Assembly (NCBI RefSeq): GCF_001668725.1
Contig: NZ_LZKL01000050.1
Location: 1 to 64,000 of the forward strand
Length of the DNA stretch: 64,000 nt
DNA from: Mycobacterium sp. E787
GTDB taxonomy: Bacteria > Actinomycetota > Actinomycetes > Mycobacteriales > Mycobacteriaceae
Direction of reading: 5' to 3'
Shown here: positions 44,627-52,831 of the stretch, piece by piece
Position numbering within the stretch: position 1 is the stretch's first letter
Layout: each line of letters begins with the position of its first letter
Translations under genes and position numbers: made by a program
The notes under the pieces: generated by a model
What the model was told of the DNA's origin: nothing
What the model saw: the letters and a program-made list of their open reading frames with translations, nothing else
Database searches by the model: none

Positions 44627-47416
44627 TCATTCGACGTCCGCCTCCCCCGACAGATCCAGGACGACCTTGCGCGCGGCGCGCTGCAAGCCGACCGCAGCCG
44701 TCCAGTCAGCGCCCGAAGACCGGATCGGCCCGGCAACCGCGATGTCGACGGCTCCCCTCCGCGGAAAGTGGTGTTCCGGCCGCAGTATCGTCCGGGTTCC
44801 GCGGATGGCCATCGGGACGACGGGCACGCCGGTTTGGGCGGCCACCGCGAACGCCCCCATGTGGAAAGGCCGCAAACCTGGCGCACGGGCCAGCCGGCCC
44901 TCGGGGAAAATGACGAGCGACTGCCCGGCTCGCACCAGGGCGGCGAGCCGGCCGACGTCGGCCACCCCGTGTTCGCGCTCATGTCGCTCCACGAACTGGT
45001 GGCCGAGCCTCCTGAGCACGAATCCATTGAGCCCCTGGTGTTCAAGCACTTCAGCCGCGACGAACCGGTACCGCTCCGGCAGCACCGACGCCAGTGCCAG
45101 CGGGTCGATCCAGCTGGGATGGTTGGCCACCGCGATGGCGGTGCCCGCGGGCAGGTGGTCGAGGCCGTGCACGGTGATGGCCGTTCCGGTGAGCCGGGCC
45201 AGTAGCCGCACCGCCGCCCGGGCCACCTTCCAGCGCGACCGCGGCCGCGGCAGCACCAGCAACGACACGACCACCGCCAAGCCGAGGACCGTGTATACCG
45301 CCCACGCGTAGGCGGCGAAGCACATGGCACCCGCGGCGCGCCCGGCGCGGCGCATCGAAGGCGCCGCGCCGCGCAGCCGAAGGCGGGCCAATTCCCACCA
45401 CACCGCTCGCGGGCGCGCGCCCACCTTCCCAGCCTGATAGAGCTGCCGGCTCGCCGCCCGCCGGATCTTGCCGCTCGAGGTCTTCAGCACCGTGCGCGGC
45501 GGCGCCAGTACCACGTCGTCCGGTGCCACGCCCAGCAAATCGACCGCGGTGGAGGCGATTTCGGAGCGCAATGCGGCGCGGGCGTCGTCCCCGACGGCTC
45601 GGGTCTCGGCCATGACGACCAGGCGTTCGGCGCCCCCCGCCGAGTCCGGCGAAGCGAACACCGCGACGCACCCCTTGCGGACGCCCGCCAGGTTGCCCAC
45701 GGCCTCTTCGAGCTCCGCCGGGTGCAGGTTGCGCCCGGCCCGGATGATCACGTCCTTGACCCGGCCGGTGATGTAGAGGTCGGCGTCGGCCATGTACCCG
45801 AGGTCGCCCGTGTCCAGCCAGTCGTCGTGGAACAGCGCCCGCGTCGCGGGCGTGTTGTTGAGATAGCCGGCGGTGGCCGACGGACCGCGGAACTCGACGC
45901 GGCCTTCGCGGCGGTCGCCCAGCTCGTTGCCGGCGGCGTCGACGACGCGGATCTCGTGGCCCGGCAGGGGCCGGCCGCACGCGACAAAACGCAAGTCCCG
46001 CTCGCCCGGCGTCGCCGGCTCGGCCCGCCCGGAGCGCACGAACGCGTCCCGACGGATTCGGTCGATCAGCGGGCCGCGCCCCAACGGCGGGAAGGCCAGC
46101 CCCACGGAGGACTCGGCCAGCCCGTACACGGGTGTCATGGCCTCACGGCGAAAACCGTAGGGGGCGAACCGATCACCGAACCGCTCGATGGTCGTGGCGC
46201 TGACCGGCTCGGCGCCGTTGTAGGCCAATCGCCACGAGCTCAGATCGAGCCCGTGGATCTCGTCGTCGCGGATCTTGGTGAGGCACAGCTCGTAGGCGAA
46301 GTTCGGGCCGGCCGACATGGTCGCCCGGTTGGCGTGGATCTGCCAGAGCCACCCCGAGGGTCGGATCAAAAACGACTGCGGGCTCATCACCACCAGCGGG
46401 ACGCCGAAATACATGCAACCGAGCCACGCGCCGATCAGACCCATGTCGTGATACAGCGGCAGCCAGCTGACGAAAGTGTCCGACCCGGAAGCCGCCGCGG
46501 CCCGACCCATCACGCGGATGTTGGCCAGCAGGTTCCGATGCGTCAGCGCGACCCCCTTGGGCGCTCCGGTGCTGCCCGAGGTGTACTGCACCAGCGCAAG
46601 ATCGTCGGGCCGCGGCGCCGGGAAGGACGGGAGCGGGTCTTCGCCTGCGCCGGAGAGCGATTCGGGGACGACGACGTGGCGCAGGCTTTCGACGTTCGCG
46701 CGCAACAGGTGCCCGAGGGTGACTGCCTCCGGCACGGTGACCAGCAGGGTGGCGCGGGCGTTGGCGAGGATGCCGGTCGTGCGCCGCAGGTGGTCGGCCA
46801 GCTGCGAGGGCCGCGCCGGTGGGTAGACGGGAACCGGGACGGCCCCCGCGAGCACCACCCCGGCGAAGGTGACGAAATACGCGCGGCACGTGGGCAACAT
46901 GATGGCCACCGTCTCGCCCGGCATCACCTCGTGCGCGATCAGGCCGGCCGCCAGGGCAGCCGCCTCCCGGTACAGCGCGGCATAGGTGACGTCGGTGCCG
47001 TTCGGGGGGCCGTCGGCGTCGTCGAGGACGCGGATGTGCGTGCGGCCCGGAGTCGCGCCGACGTGCCAGGCCAGGGCCTCGTTCAGGGTCGCCGCCGTTT
47101 CGGGCAGCAGGCCGGCCGGCCCGGTGACCGGCGGTGACACCGGGCCCCGGTCCGTTTCCGCGGCGGGGCGGCTCCGCGCCACGGCCGCCACGAGGTCACG
47201 CGGCGTCTCCGCGGTCGCCAGGATGTGCGGCGGCAGCACCACCCCGAACTTGTCCTGCACGCGCAGCAGCAACTCGCCCAGCTCCAGGCTGCCGATGCCC
47301 AGGTTGTCGAAAGCGCTGTCGAGCGTTACCGGGGGCGGTGTGGCGTGCGGGTGCACCTCGGCAACGAGGCCGCGCACCAACGCGAGGATGTCAGCGGGGC
47401 ACTCTTGAGTTGCCAT
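44627..47416 (-). CDS. ACP-AMP ligase-PlsC acyltransferase fusion
   Basis: A 929-residue protein with three units: an acyl-carrier domain (about 1-85; phosphopantetheine Ser 43 in LGIGSLELG), a fatty acyl-AMP ligase domain (about 100-665; [11 protein letters not shown] 278-288, DTGD 535-538, catalytic Lys 650 in KTSSGKIRR), membrane segment(s) near 695-722, and a PlsC acyltransferase (about 740-925; NHPSWID 765-771, FPEGR 837-841). It resembles Aas-type acyl-ACP synthetase/acyltransferases with the carrier attached. Probable role: activate a fatty acid, load it on its own ACP, and acylate a lysophospholipid or glycerolipid. Confidence 0.9.
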   Translation of the reverse strand: MATQECPADILALVRGLVAEVHPHATPPPVTLDSAFDNLGIGSLELGELLLRVQDKFGVVLPPHILATAETPRDLVAAVARSRPAAETDRGPVSPPVTGPAGLLPETAATLNEALAWHVGATPGRTHIRVLDDADGPPNGTDVTYAALYREAAALAAGLIAHEVMPGETVAIMLPTCRAYFVTFAGVVLAGAVPVPVYPPARPSQLADHLRRTTGILANARATLLVTVPEAVTLGHLLRANVESLRHVVVPESLSGAGEDPLPSFPAPRPDDLALVQYTSGSTGAPKGVALTHRNLLANIRVMGRAAAASGSDTFVSWLPLYHDMGLIGAWLGCMYFGVPLVVMSPQSFLIRPSGWLWQIHANRATMSAGPNFAYELCLTKIRDDEIHGLDLSSWRLAYNGAEPVSATTIERFGDRFAPYGFRREAMTPVYGLAESSVGLAFPPLGRGPLIDRIRRDAFVRSGRAEPATPGERDLRFVACGRPLPGHEIRVVDAAGNELGDRREGRVEFRGPSATAGYLNNTPATRALFHDDWLDTGDLGYMADADLYITGRVKDVIIRAGRNLHPAELEEAVGNLAGVRKGCVAVFASPDSAGGAERLVVMAETRAVGDDARAALRSEIASTAVDLLGVAPDDVVLAPPRTVLKTSSGKIRRAASRQLYQAGKVGARPRAVWWELARLRLRGAAPSMRRAGRAAGAMCFAAYAWAVYTVLGLAVVVSLLVLPRPRSRWKVARAAVRLLARLTGTAITVHGLDHLPAGTAIAVANHPSWIDPLALASVLPERYRFVAAEVLEHQGLNGFVLRRLGHQFVERHEREHGVADVGRLAALVRAGQSLVIFPEGRLARAPGLRPFHMGAFAVAAQTGVPVVPMAIRGTRTILRPEHHFPRRGAVDIAVAGPIRSSGADWTAAVGLQRAARKVVLDLSGEADVE

Positions 47417-47419
47417 CGG

Positions 47420-47902
47420 TCACGACGCGGCGGCCGACCCCCCGGCCCGTTCGCGCATGCGGGCCGCGAAGGCCGCGGCCCGATCCAGGTCGTGGTCGTT
47501 CGGCCGTCCCCTGTTGATCCCGCCGATGAAGCCGAACGGCCCGACGGTGTCGAAGCCCCGGCAGGAAAACGAACCGATCACCTCAAAGCCCTTGGCTTCC
47601 AGGTGGTTCCGCACCGGCTTGTGGTAGTCCAGCAGCGGGATTTCCCGGGCGCCGCTGGTGAAGAAGGTGAACGCGCGCACGCCTGCGACGGTCGGCAGGC
47701 GTCGCATCAACTTGCGCAGCCTGTCGTCGACCGCCATGTAGTAGATCCCGGAGCCGAAGCCGACGAGGTCGTATTGGTGCAGGGCTTCGGGGTCCACCGA
47801 CTCCGGTTCGACGACCTCGGCGTCCAGCACCTCAGCCATCCGCTCGGCCACGCGGCGGGTGTTGCCGTGCGATTTGGACACGCAGACGATGAGCGACTTC
47901 AT
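47420..47902 (-). CDS. Flavodoxin-like protein
   Basis: A 160-residue protein with the flavodoxin fold: FMN-phosphate loop VSKSHGNTRRVAERMAE, then LVGFGSGIYYMAVDDRLRKLMRRLP and FTFFTSGAREIPLLDYHKPVRNHL. It should carry FMN electrons or act as an FMN-dependent reductase; the partner is unknown. ATG at 47902. It lies three bases upstream of the fusion gene's start, on the same strand, and is likely co-transcribed with it. Confidence 0.88.
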   Translation of the reverse strand: MKSLIVCVSKSHGNTRRVAERMAEVLDAEVVEPESVDPEALHQYDLVGFGSGIYYMAVDDRLRKLMRRLPTVAGVRAFTFFTSGAREIPLLDYHKPVRNHLEAKGFEVIGSFSCRGFDTVGPFGFIGGINRGRPNDHDLDRAAAFAARMRERAGGSAAAS

Positions 47903-47994
47903 AGGCCCATGCTGGCCGCGCACCGCACCGCCCGGAAGGGCGCAAAGGCACGAAACGCGCGGGGCATAAGTCACCTCGGGGTCACCCGGTCGCC

Positions 47995-48972
47995 TCAGTC
48001 GAACGCGTGGATCACCTGGCGCGCCACGCGCTGAATCTTCAGGCGCGTCTGCCGATCGAGGGGCAACCGTGCGGCGTCCGGAATTTTGCCGGTCGTGGTG
48101 ATCACCCCGGGTTCCTCATGCTCCCACCGGGCGTTGACCTTGTCGCCCAACACCCGCGCGGGCGGGTTGTCGGCGAGCACCCGGGCGTGAAAGCGCTCGA
48201 TGCCGTCGACCCGCGCGGCGACCGCCAGCGCGACGAGCAGCAGAGTCCCGATCCCGCGGTTCTGATAGGCGTCCGCCACCGTGAGCGCGACCTCCGCCGA
48301 GGTCGGGTCGTCCTCGTCGCGGATGAAGCGGGCGTCGGCGACGACCGGCCCGTCCGCGCAGGTGGTGACGACCCAGACGAAATGGTCGAGGTAATCGACC
48401 TCGAACAGGTAGGCCAGCCCCGACGCGCTGGGGGCGCCACCCTGGTAGCGCCGGTACAGCGTCTCCCGCGAGAATGCGCCTTCGCTGGTGAACCGCTCGG
48501 CGTCGCCCGGCAGCACGGGGCGCAGCAGGAACCCGGTGCCGTCTTTGGCCGACACCGGGATGGGGTCGATGTAGGCGATCAACCGCTGGCGCGCCGTGCG
48601 CACCATCCGGTCGGCGACGACGGGCGTGGCCAGCATGCGCTCGAAGGCGCCGTGATAGCCGATGTAACCCCGCACATCGTCCTTCGCGATCACCGTGGCC
48701 GTCCTGGGTTTGCCTCGCAGCAAAGCGATTTCGCCGATGATCGTCCCGGGTGACAGCTCGGCGACCGTCACCTGGCCGCGCGGTCCGGCGTGCCGGATCT
48801 CCACCCGGCCCGACGTGATGATCGCGAACGACAACGCGTTTTCGCCCTGGCGCATCAACACCTCGCCGGCGGACGCGCGCAGCGGTTGCAGCTGAGCGGC
48901 CAATGGCGCGAGGTCCCGCGCCGGAATGCCGGCGAACACGTCCAGCTCCGACAACTCCCCGCGGCCCGTCAT
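47995..48972 (-). CDS. cAMP-binding protein lysine acetyltransferase (Rv0998/Pat-like)
   Basis: A 325-residue protein joining a cyclic-nucleotide-binding domain (about 1-140; GEVLMRQGENALSFAIITSGRVEI, the cAMP pocket LSPGTIIGEIALLRGKPRTATV) to a GNAT acetyltransferase domain (about 150-320; FLLRPVLPGDAERF, acetyl-CoA site YQNRGIGTLLLVALAVAARV). M. tuberculosis Rv0998 acetylates acyl-CoA synthetases and other enzymes in response to cAMP; several AMP ligases lie nearby and could be targets. ATG at 48972 is tentative; GTG two codons earlier (overlapping GTGATG) is possible. Confidence 0.9.
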   Translation of the reverse strand: MTGRGELSELDVFAGIPARDLAPLAAQLQPLRASAGEVLMRQGENALSFAIITSGRVEIRHAGPRGQVTVAELSPGTIIGEIALLRGKPRTATVIAKDDVRGYIGYHGAFERMLATPVVADRMVRTARQRLIAYIDPIPVSAKDGTGFLLRPVLPGDAERFTSEGAFSRETLYRRYQGGAPSASGLAYLFEVDYLDHFVWVVTTCADGPVVADARFIRDEDDPTSAEVALTVADAYQNRGIGTLLLVALAVAARVDGIERFHARVLADNPPARVLGDKVNARWEHEEPGVITTTGKIPDAARLPLDRQTRLKIQRVARQVIHAFD

Positions 48973-49057
48973 CACCCCGATGTACGGTACGCGACCGGCG
49001 CCGCGCCCGCCCGGGCAATTCGCGGGTAAGCGCGGTGACAAAAGGCCCTGTCGCGCC

Positions 49058-49075
49058 GGGACTTCGGCAAGTCCC
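49058..49075. promoter_or_regulatory. Inverted GGGACTT repeat with wide spacing
   Basis: GGGACTT and AAGTCCC are separated by CGGC, giving an 18-base perfect inverted repeat. Both halves equal a DosR half site, but the centre is four bases longer than in a normal box. It lies 85 bases before the acetyltransferase gene and 122 before the small gene. Confidence 0.5.
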
Positions 49076-49167
49076 ACGCGAGACCAAAGCACCGCGGCAG
49101 TCGTGCTGTTGGCCTCTAGGGCGCGGCCATGCGCGGTGGTCGGATGGACCGATACGGCTAAGCCGGG

Positions 49168-49196
49168 GAGACGACGGAGACGACGGGGAGACGACG
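49168..49196. repeat. GGAGACGAC tandem repeat
   Basis: Three copies of GGAGACGAC (the last preceded by extra G) run into the start codon of the gene at 49197, supplying its ribosome binding site. Confidence 0.6.
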
Positions 49197-49460
49197 ATGT
49201 ACGCAGCGACATGGCGGCCCCATTGGCCACAGCGCAGGCCGGCGAGCACGGTCTATCAGCTGACCGATTGCCTGCACGACGGGCATACCGCACGGGTGGC
49301 CGCCGACGAGATCACGAGCACGGTCTCCGGGTGGTTGGCCGAACTGGGCGCCCACAGCCCGTTGGTCGACGACCTCGAGCGCGCGGTGCGCGGCGGCGAT
49401 TGGGCCGGCGCGAGTGCCATCGGTGAGCGCTTGTCCATTCGGGTCGCTGTCGCCGGCTGA
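49197..49460 (+). CDS. Small orphan protein beside the DosR-like sites
   Basis: An 87-residue protein, MYAATWRPHWPQRRPASTVYQLTDCLHDG..., with a Trp/Arg-rich N-terminus, one Cys, and a helical second half (VAADEITSTVSGWLAELGAHSPLVDDLERAVRGGDWAGASAIGERL, split). It has no family I can name. ATG at 49197 is preceded by GGGGAGACGACG. Its place in the cluster and the inverted repeat at 49058 suggest hypoxia-linked expression. Confidence 0.65.
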   Translation: MYAATWRPHWPQRRPASTVYQLTDCLHDGHTARVAADEITSTVSGWLAELGAHSPLVDDLERAVRGGDWAGASAIGERLSIRVAVAG

Positions 49461-49486
49461 GCGCCCCGCCGGCGAGCCACCATTCC

Positions 49487-49500
49487 GGGACTTTCGACAC
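49487..49500. promoter_or_regulatory. DosR-like box upstream of the fadD gene
   Basis: GGGACTTTCGACAC with TTCC in front matches 11 of 14 consensus positions, 45 bases before the fadD start. Confidence 0.6.
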
Positions 49501-49544
49501 TATCCGCGACACACGGGCCCACAGCAGGATCGGGGGTTGACACC

Positions 49545-51395
49545 ATGAACACGCCCCTCGCCTCGCTGGAGAGGCCCGACCTCAGCAAGATCGAGAACCG
49601 CGCGCCTTCGGTGGCGCACCTGTTCCTCGACCGCGTCTCCGCGACCCCGGACGCGGAGGCGTTTCGCTATCCGCAGGACCACAGCTGGGAGAGCGTGACC
49701 TGGCGGCAGGTCGGTGACCGCGTCCACAACATCGCCGGCGGGCTGATCTCGCTCGGGATCGCCTCGGAGGATCGGGTGGCGCTGGCGTCGTCGACGCGCT
49801 ACGAGTGGGTGCTCGTCGATTTCGCGGTGATGTGCGCCGGCGCGGCGACCACCACGGTGTACCCGACCACCAACGCCGGCGACGTCGCGTACATCGTCGC
49901 CAATTCGGGAAGCCGGGTGGTGGTCGCCGAAAACCAAAGCCAGGTCGACAAATTGCTGCAGCACCGCGCCGAACTGCCCGACGTGGGCAAGGTGGTGATC
50001 ATCGACGGCAACGGCGACGGCGACTGGGTGATGACGCTGGCCGAACTGGAGCAGATGGGCAAGCAGCTGCTGGCCGACTCCCCCGATGTCATCGACGAGC
50101 GCGTCGCGACCATCGGTCCCGACCAGCTCGCCAGCCTCATCTACACCTCCGGGACCACCGGGCGGCCGAAGGGCGTGCGGCTCACCCACGGCGCCTGGAC
50201 GTACACCGCGGCGGCCATCGACGCGCTGGGCATCCTCGGCCCCGACGACCTGAACTTCCTGTGGCTGCCGTTGGCGCACGCGTTCGGCAAGGTGATGCTG
50301 GCGCTGGCGCTGCAGATCGGCTACGCGACCGCGATCGACGGCCGCGTCGACCGGATCGTCGACAACCTGGCGACGCTGCGGCCCACCTTCATGGGCGCGG
50401 CCCCACGCATCTTCGAGAAGGCACACGCCCACATCGAGGACATGGTCGCCCGGCGGGGCAGGCTCAGCAAGCAGGTGTTCGACTGGGCGATCGGGCTGGG
50501 TGTGAAGGTGTCGGAAACCCGGCAAGCCGGCAAGAAGCCGTCGGCGCTGGCCGCGCTGGCCTACCAGGTGGCCGACCGGGTGTTCTTCTCCACGATCCGC
50601 GAGCGGTTCGGCGGCCGGCTGAGGTTCTTCGTCTCCGCGGCCGCCGCCCTGGACCGTGACGTCGCGCGATGGTTCGACGCCGTCGGCATCATCGTGCTGG
50701 AGGGCTACGGGCTGACGGAGACCGCGGCGGCGTCATTCATCAACCGCCCCCACGCGTACCGGTTCGGAACCGTCGGATGGCCGTTCCCGGCCACCGAGGC
50801 CAGGATTGCCGACGACGGCGAAATCCTGCTCAGGGGGCCGGGTTTGATGACCTCGTACCACGATCTCCCCGACGCCACCGCCGAGGCGCTCGACGCCGAC
50901 GGCTGGTTTCACACCGGCGACATCGGCGAGATCGACGACGACGGCTACCTGCGGATCACCGACCGCAAGAAGGACATGTTCAAGACCTCACAGGGCAAGT
51001 ACGTGGCACCGTCGGCGATCGATGCGAAATTCAAGGGCCTGTGCCCGTACGCCAGCGAACTGCTCGTCTACGGCGAGGGGAAGCCATATTGCGTCGCGCT
51101 GGTCAGCCTCGACGGCGAAGCGATCGCCGAGTGGGCAGCAAGGAACGGCCTGGCCGGCAAGTCGCTCGCCGAGATCGCTTGCGACGACAAGACGCAGGAA
51201 CTGATCGCCGGCTACGTCGATGCCCTCAACCTGGAGCTGAACCGCTGGGAGCAGATCAAGAGGTTCACCATCCTCGACCGCGAGCTCACCGTCGAATCCG
51301 GCGATCTCACGCCGAGCCTGAAGCTTCGCCGCAAGGTCGTCATCGAAAAGTTCGAGGACCGCCTCAGCGACCTCTACGACCGCCCGTCGGGATGA
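49545..51395 (+). CDS. Long-chain fatty acid-CoA ligase (FadD15-like)
   Basis: Acyl-CoA synthetase of 616 residues with ANL motifs in order: IYTSGTTGRPKGVRLTH (A3), LPLAHAFGKVM, VLEGYGLTETAAASFIN (A5), WFHTGDIGEIDDDGYLRITDRKKDMFKTSQGKYV (A7-A8, split), and the C-terminal lysine region LTPSLKLRRKVV. It activates long-chain fatty acids with ATP and CoA, feeding lipid storage. Its TGA overlaps the pncB start (ATGA), an unusual pairing of lipid activation with NAD salvage. A DosR-like box lies upstream. Confidence 0.9.
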   Translation: MNTPLASLERPDLSKIENRAPSVAHLFLDRVSATPDAEAFRYPQDHSWESVTWRQVGDRVHNIAGGLISLGIASEDRVALASSTRYEWVLVDFAVMCAGAATTTVYPTTNAGDVAYIVANSGSRVVVAENQSQVDKLLQHRAELPDVGKVVIIDGNGDGDWVMTLAELEQMGKQLLADSPDVIDERVATIGPDQLASLIYTSGTTGRPKGVRLTHGAWTYTAAAIDALGILGPDDLNFLWLPLAHAFGKVMLALALQIGYATAIDGRVDRIVDNLATLRPTFMGAAPRIFEKAHAHIEDMVARRGRLSKQVFDWAIGLGVKVSETRQAGKKPSALAALAYQVADRVFFSTIRERFGGRLRFFVSAAAALDRDVARWFDAVGIIVLEGYGLTETAAASFINRPHAYRFGTVGWPFPATEARIADDGEILLRGPGLMTSYHDLPDATAEALDADGWFHTGDIGEIDDDGYLRITDRKKDMFKTSQGKYVAPSAIDAKFKGLCPYASELLVYGEGKPYCVALVSLDGEAIAEWAARNGLAGKSLAEIACDDKTQELIAGYVDALNLELNRWEQIKRFTILDRELTVESGDLTPSLKLRRKVVIEKFEDRLSDLYDRPSG

Positions 51396-52741
51396 GCAAC
51401 CGCGCGCCCGACGAACCGGAGCGCTTTTCCGCCCTGTTCACCGACCTTTACGAGGTCACCATGGCACAGGCCTACATGGCCGAACGCATGACGGGAACGG
51501 CCGTCTTCGAGGCCGTGTTTCGCAAGCTGCCGCCCGGGCGATCGTTCGTGATGGCCGCCGGCCTGTCCGATGTGCTCGACTTCCTCGAAGCGTTCCGGTT
51601 CCAGCCGGAGGACATCGACTACCTGCGCGGGTTGGGCTTGTTCGCCGACGAATTCCTCCGCTGCCTCGCGGCGCTGCGTTTCACCGGCAACGTGTGGGCG
51701 GTGCCGGAAGGGACGATCGTCTTTCCCAACGAGCCGATCGTGCAGGTGATCGCCCCGATCGTGGAGGCTCAGCTCGTAGAAACGTTCGTGGTCAACCAAA
51801 TTCACCTGCAAAGCGTCATCGCGAGCAAGGCCGCCCGCGTGTTCGAAGCGGCCCGCGGCCGGCAGGTGGTGGATTTCGGTGCGCGGCGCGCGCACGGCAC
51901 CGACGCGGCGCTCAAGGCGGCGCGGGCCGGCTACCTCGCCGGCATGGCGGGCACGTCGAACCTGCTCGCGGCCCGTAGGTACGGAATCCCGGCGTTCGGC
52001 ACCATGGCCCACAGCTTCATCCAGGCGTTCGACAGCGAGCCCGACGCGTTCGAGGCGTTCGCCCGGCTCTACCCGGACACCACGCTGCTCGTCGACACCT
52101 ACGACACGTTGCGCGGCGTGGACCGGGTCATCGAGCTGACGAGGAAGCGGGAGCGCCTCCCCATCGCCGGGATCCGGCTCGACTCCGGGGATCTCGGCGC
52201 GCTGTCGCGGGCGGCCCGGGAAAAGCTCGACGCGGCGGGATTGACCAGGGTCGAGATCCTCGCCTCCTCGGGTCTCGACGAGTACCGCATTGCCAAGCTG
52301 CTCGACGACGGCTGCCCCATCGACGCCTTCGCGGTCGGCACCAAATTCGTTGTGGCCCAAGATGCCCCCGCCCTCGACATGGCGTACAAGCTGGTGGAGT
52401 ACGACGGCGTGGGGCGGACCAAGTTCGCCAAGGGCAAGGTGATCTATCCGGGGCGCAAGCAGGTGCGGCGGCTCAATCACGGGACCTTCGGCGGCGACAC
52501 GATCGGGCGGGCCGACGAAGACCTCCCCGGCGAGCCGCTGCTGGTGCAGGTCATGAAAGACGGCCGGCGCGTTCACGATGCCGGGCTGCAGGCGGCGCGA
52601 ATCTGGGCACGCTGGCAGCTCGACCGGCTGCCGCCCTACCTTCGTTGGCTGGACGCCACCGGCTGGTCCTACCCCGTGGACGTCAGCCCCGGGATCGCGT
52701 CCGAGCTGACACGGCTCCGCCGCGCCGCCTCGGTGACCTAA
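51392..52741 (+). CDS. pncB: Nicotinate phosphoribosyltransferase (PncB2-like)
   Basis: Converts nicotinate and PRPP (with ATP) to nicotinate mononucleotide for NAD salvage. The 449-residue protein has the N-terminal LFTDLYEVTMAQAYMAERM, the EAVFRKLPPGRSFVMAAGL motif, the phosphoribosyl site GARRAHGTDAALKAARAGYLAGMAGTSNLLA (split), PAFGTMAHSFIQAF, and RLDSGDLGALSRAAREKL. In M. tuberculosis pncB2 (Rv0573c) is a DosR-regulon gene near nrdZ; here both lie in the same island. ATG at 51392 is coupled to fadD. Confidence 0.95.
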   Translation: MSNRAPDEPERFSALFTDLYEVTMAQAYMAERMTGTAVFEAVFRKLPPGRSFVMAAGLSDVLDFLEAFRFQPEDIDYLRGLGLFADEFLRCLAALRFTGNVWAVPEGTIVFPNEPIVQVIAPIVEAQLVETFVVNQIHLQSVIASKAARVFEAARGRQVVDFGARRAHGTDAALKAARAGYLAGMAGTSNLLAARRYGIPAFGTMAHSFIQAFDSEPDAFEAFARLYPDTTLLVDTYDTLRGVDRVIELTRKRERLPIAGIRLDSGDLGALSRAAREKLDAAGLTRVEILASSGLDEYRIAKLLDDGCPIDAFAVGTKFVVAQDAPALDMAYKLVEYDGVGRTKFAKGKVIYPGRKQVRRLNHGTFGGDTIGRADEDLPGEPLLVQVMKDGRRVHDAGLQAARIWARWQLDRLPPYLRWLDATGWSYPVDVSPGIASELTRLRRAASVT

Positions 52742-52754
52742 GACCCGCAGCTGG

Positions 52755-52768
52755 GGGCTAATGACCCT
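52755..52768. promoter_or_regulatory. DosR-like box upstream of the Balon-type gene
   Basis: GGGGCTAATGACCC matches 11 of 14 consensus positions, 63 bases before the start at 52832. Confidence 0.6.
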
Positions 52769-52831
52769 GCCGCGGGCCGCGGTGGGTTCATACGGTTGCC
52801 AGCATCGTGGCGCGACGGCGAAAGGGATGGC

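Noticed and set aside
47938-47951. GGGCGCAAAGGCAC upstream of the flavodoxin gene as a DosR box
   Set aside because: About 8-9 of 14 matches and no palindromic symmetry in the core; left out of the feature list.
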